Positions 46,925 through 47,676 of a stretch of DNA of 47,676 bases are shown piece by piece. A program made the position numbers and the translations under genes. The notes beneath the pieces were generated by a model, which did not search any database, was not told the origin of the DNA, and worked only from the letters and a program-made list of their open reading frames with translations. Source of the stretch: Spirochaetales bacterium (GTDB lineage: Bacteria; Spirochaetota; Spirochaetia; Sphaerochaetales; Sphaerochaetaceae); contig JAAYFO010000051.1 of assembly GCA_012728215.1 (NCBI GenBank), positions 1 through 47,676 of the forward strand, written 5' to 3'. How positions within the stretch are numbered: position 1 is the stretch's first letter; the number at the start of each line of letters is the position of its first letter.

Positions 46925-47676
46925 ATGATACCCCTTTTATACTGCAAGCCCAGAACCTGAGCGGCGAGCCTTGTGACATCTATAACGTCTTCACATATGC
47001 TGTCTTCCTTCCAGGAAGTCAGAATGAATGTCCCATAATGATTTCTATCCAGGCTGTACCCATGCTCAGCCTTTTCAACAATGGCTTTGTCAAACACATA
47101 ACCTTCCCTTGCGCAAAGCCCGAAAGCCGCACCTGCTGCTAAGAAACCGGAGGAAGCCATCTCATTTTCTGTGACAAGCCGCTGAACTCCTTCCAGACCA
47201 AGGCAGAAGCTCTTCAGATCGCAGAGCCTGCGTTCACTGATCAGCCGAGGGAAGCAGAAGCAGGTCCCCCCACAGTAGTAGAAGAAAAATCGCATATGTC
47301 CATGGTTGGCAAAATCATTCATCGTGCTTTTGTCAGGATCGCAGAAACTGCTGTAGTTCAACTGACAGTGATCTGAGAACACTATTACTTTTGTATCAGG
47401 CTCGACCACTTTCAATATTCGGCCAAGATTTCTGTCCAATGTCAGAAGAGCTTCCTTGCTTTGCTCAGAGTACTTGCCGAATCTATGACAGGCATCGTCA
47501 TATGCGGTGAGATGAAGCATAATGAGACCAGGCTGCTGCTTGACCTTTCTTGCAAGGAGGTCCTCAAGCACCGAAGTGGCGAAATCATCCTTTTCAGGTT
47601 GCCGGGAGGGATCCTTTAGTGACAGCTTGCTTTTGAACCTGAGGAAGGAACCGAAGTTGAAGGCGATCTGCCCTGC
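46921..47676 (-). CDS. Alkaline-phosphatase-superfamily protein (5' end cut by window edge)
   Basis: The C-terminal 251 residues are present; the frame is open to position 47676, so the start lies outside. MLHLTAYDDACHRFG, then VIVFSDHCQ and FANHGHMRFFFYY match the order of metal ligands (Asp/His, Asp-His, His) in type I phosphodiesterase/nucleotide pyrophosphatase and related enzymes. Substrate class is not determinable. It overlaps the MFS gene by four bases, so product and transporter may act on related compounds. No signal peptide can be judged because the N-terminus is missing. Confidence 0.7.
   Translation of the reverse strand, partial: AGQIAFNFGSFLRFKSKLSLKDPSRQPEKDDFATSVLEDLLARKVKQQPGLIMLHLTAYDDACHRFGKYSEQSKEALLTLDRNLGRILKVVEPDTKVIVFSDHCQLNYSSFCDPDKSTMNDFANHGHMRFFFYYCGGTCFCFPRLISERRLCDLKSFCLGLEGVQRLVTENEMASSGFLAAGAAFGLCAREGYVFDKAIVEKAEHGYSLDRNHYGTFILTSWKEDSICEDVIDVTRLAAQVLGLQYKRGII

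Overview
The window looks like a chromosomal segment of a spirochaete, most likely in the Sphaerochaetaceae/Treponemataceae range. I infer this from gene content, since no rRNA is present. The indicators are an E-(DUF2764)-A-B-D-I-K V-type ATPase operon, two BMP/PnrA-type nucleoside ABC transporters, an LptD-like outer-membrane protein in a diderm setting, and several SD-led genes with Sec or lipoprotein signals. Base composition is moderate. I saw no tRNA, rRNA, CRISPR array, insertion sequence or phage gene. Almost everything is on the minus strand; four genes are on the plus strand.

Layout, left to right. (1) 1-4204, minus: folD-miaB-sirtuin-typA, each overlapping the next; typA runs off the left edge. 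(2) 4323-6055, plus: a small outer-membrane barrel candidate and a lipoprotein, closed by a strong terminator. A 560-bp AT-rich gene-free stretch follows, with a recurring TATGACA/TGTCATA word and a 17-bp palindrome. (3) 6618-13376, minus, transcribed from gap: gap-pgk-tpiA-secG, then a flavodoxin-like gene, a parvulin-type isomerase, nusB, map and a phosphoribosyltransferase. Hairpin terminators after gap and after secG probably set stepwise expression. (4) 13542-15839, plus: a GH2 beta-galactosidase-like enzyme divergent from gap. (5) 15842-28115, minus: a tightly packed run of nucleoside hydrolase, ispG, uvrA, lptD, phoH, a 7TM-HD phosphodiesterase (PgpH-like), ybeY and a CorC-like CBS protein. 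(6) 28245-38013, minus: two complete tandem BMP-type transporters. Each consists of a binding protein, a double ATPase and two permeases, with a hairpin between the binding-protein gene and the ATPase gene. (7) 38070-45149, minus: the V-type ATPase operon with its own sigma70-like promoter. (8) 45322-47676: a tiny, probably leaderless GIY-YIG-like gene on plus, then a UMF1-type MFS transporter and a partial alkaline-phosphatase-superfamily gene on minus.

How the genes fit together. Nucleosides imported by the two BMP systems can be split by the nucleoside hydrolase and the bases salvaged by the phosphoribosyltransferase. GH2 releases sugar that feeds the lower-glycolysis cluster. The V-ATPase couples ATP to ion movement; its c-ring subunit keeps the residues that bind Na+ in the Enterococcus hirae enzyme. 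Start codons were chosen by ribosome-binding site, signal peptide or family N-terminus, so several differ from the longest open frame. I see no wholly new multi-gene system. The least explained items are the gene-free region at 6056-6617, the degenerate GIY-YIG-like gene at 45322, the barrel/lipoprotein pair at 4323-6004, and the DUF2764 gene in the V-ATPase operon.
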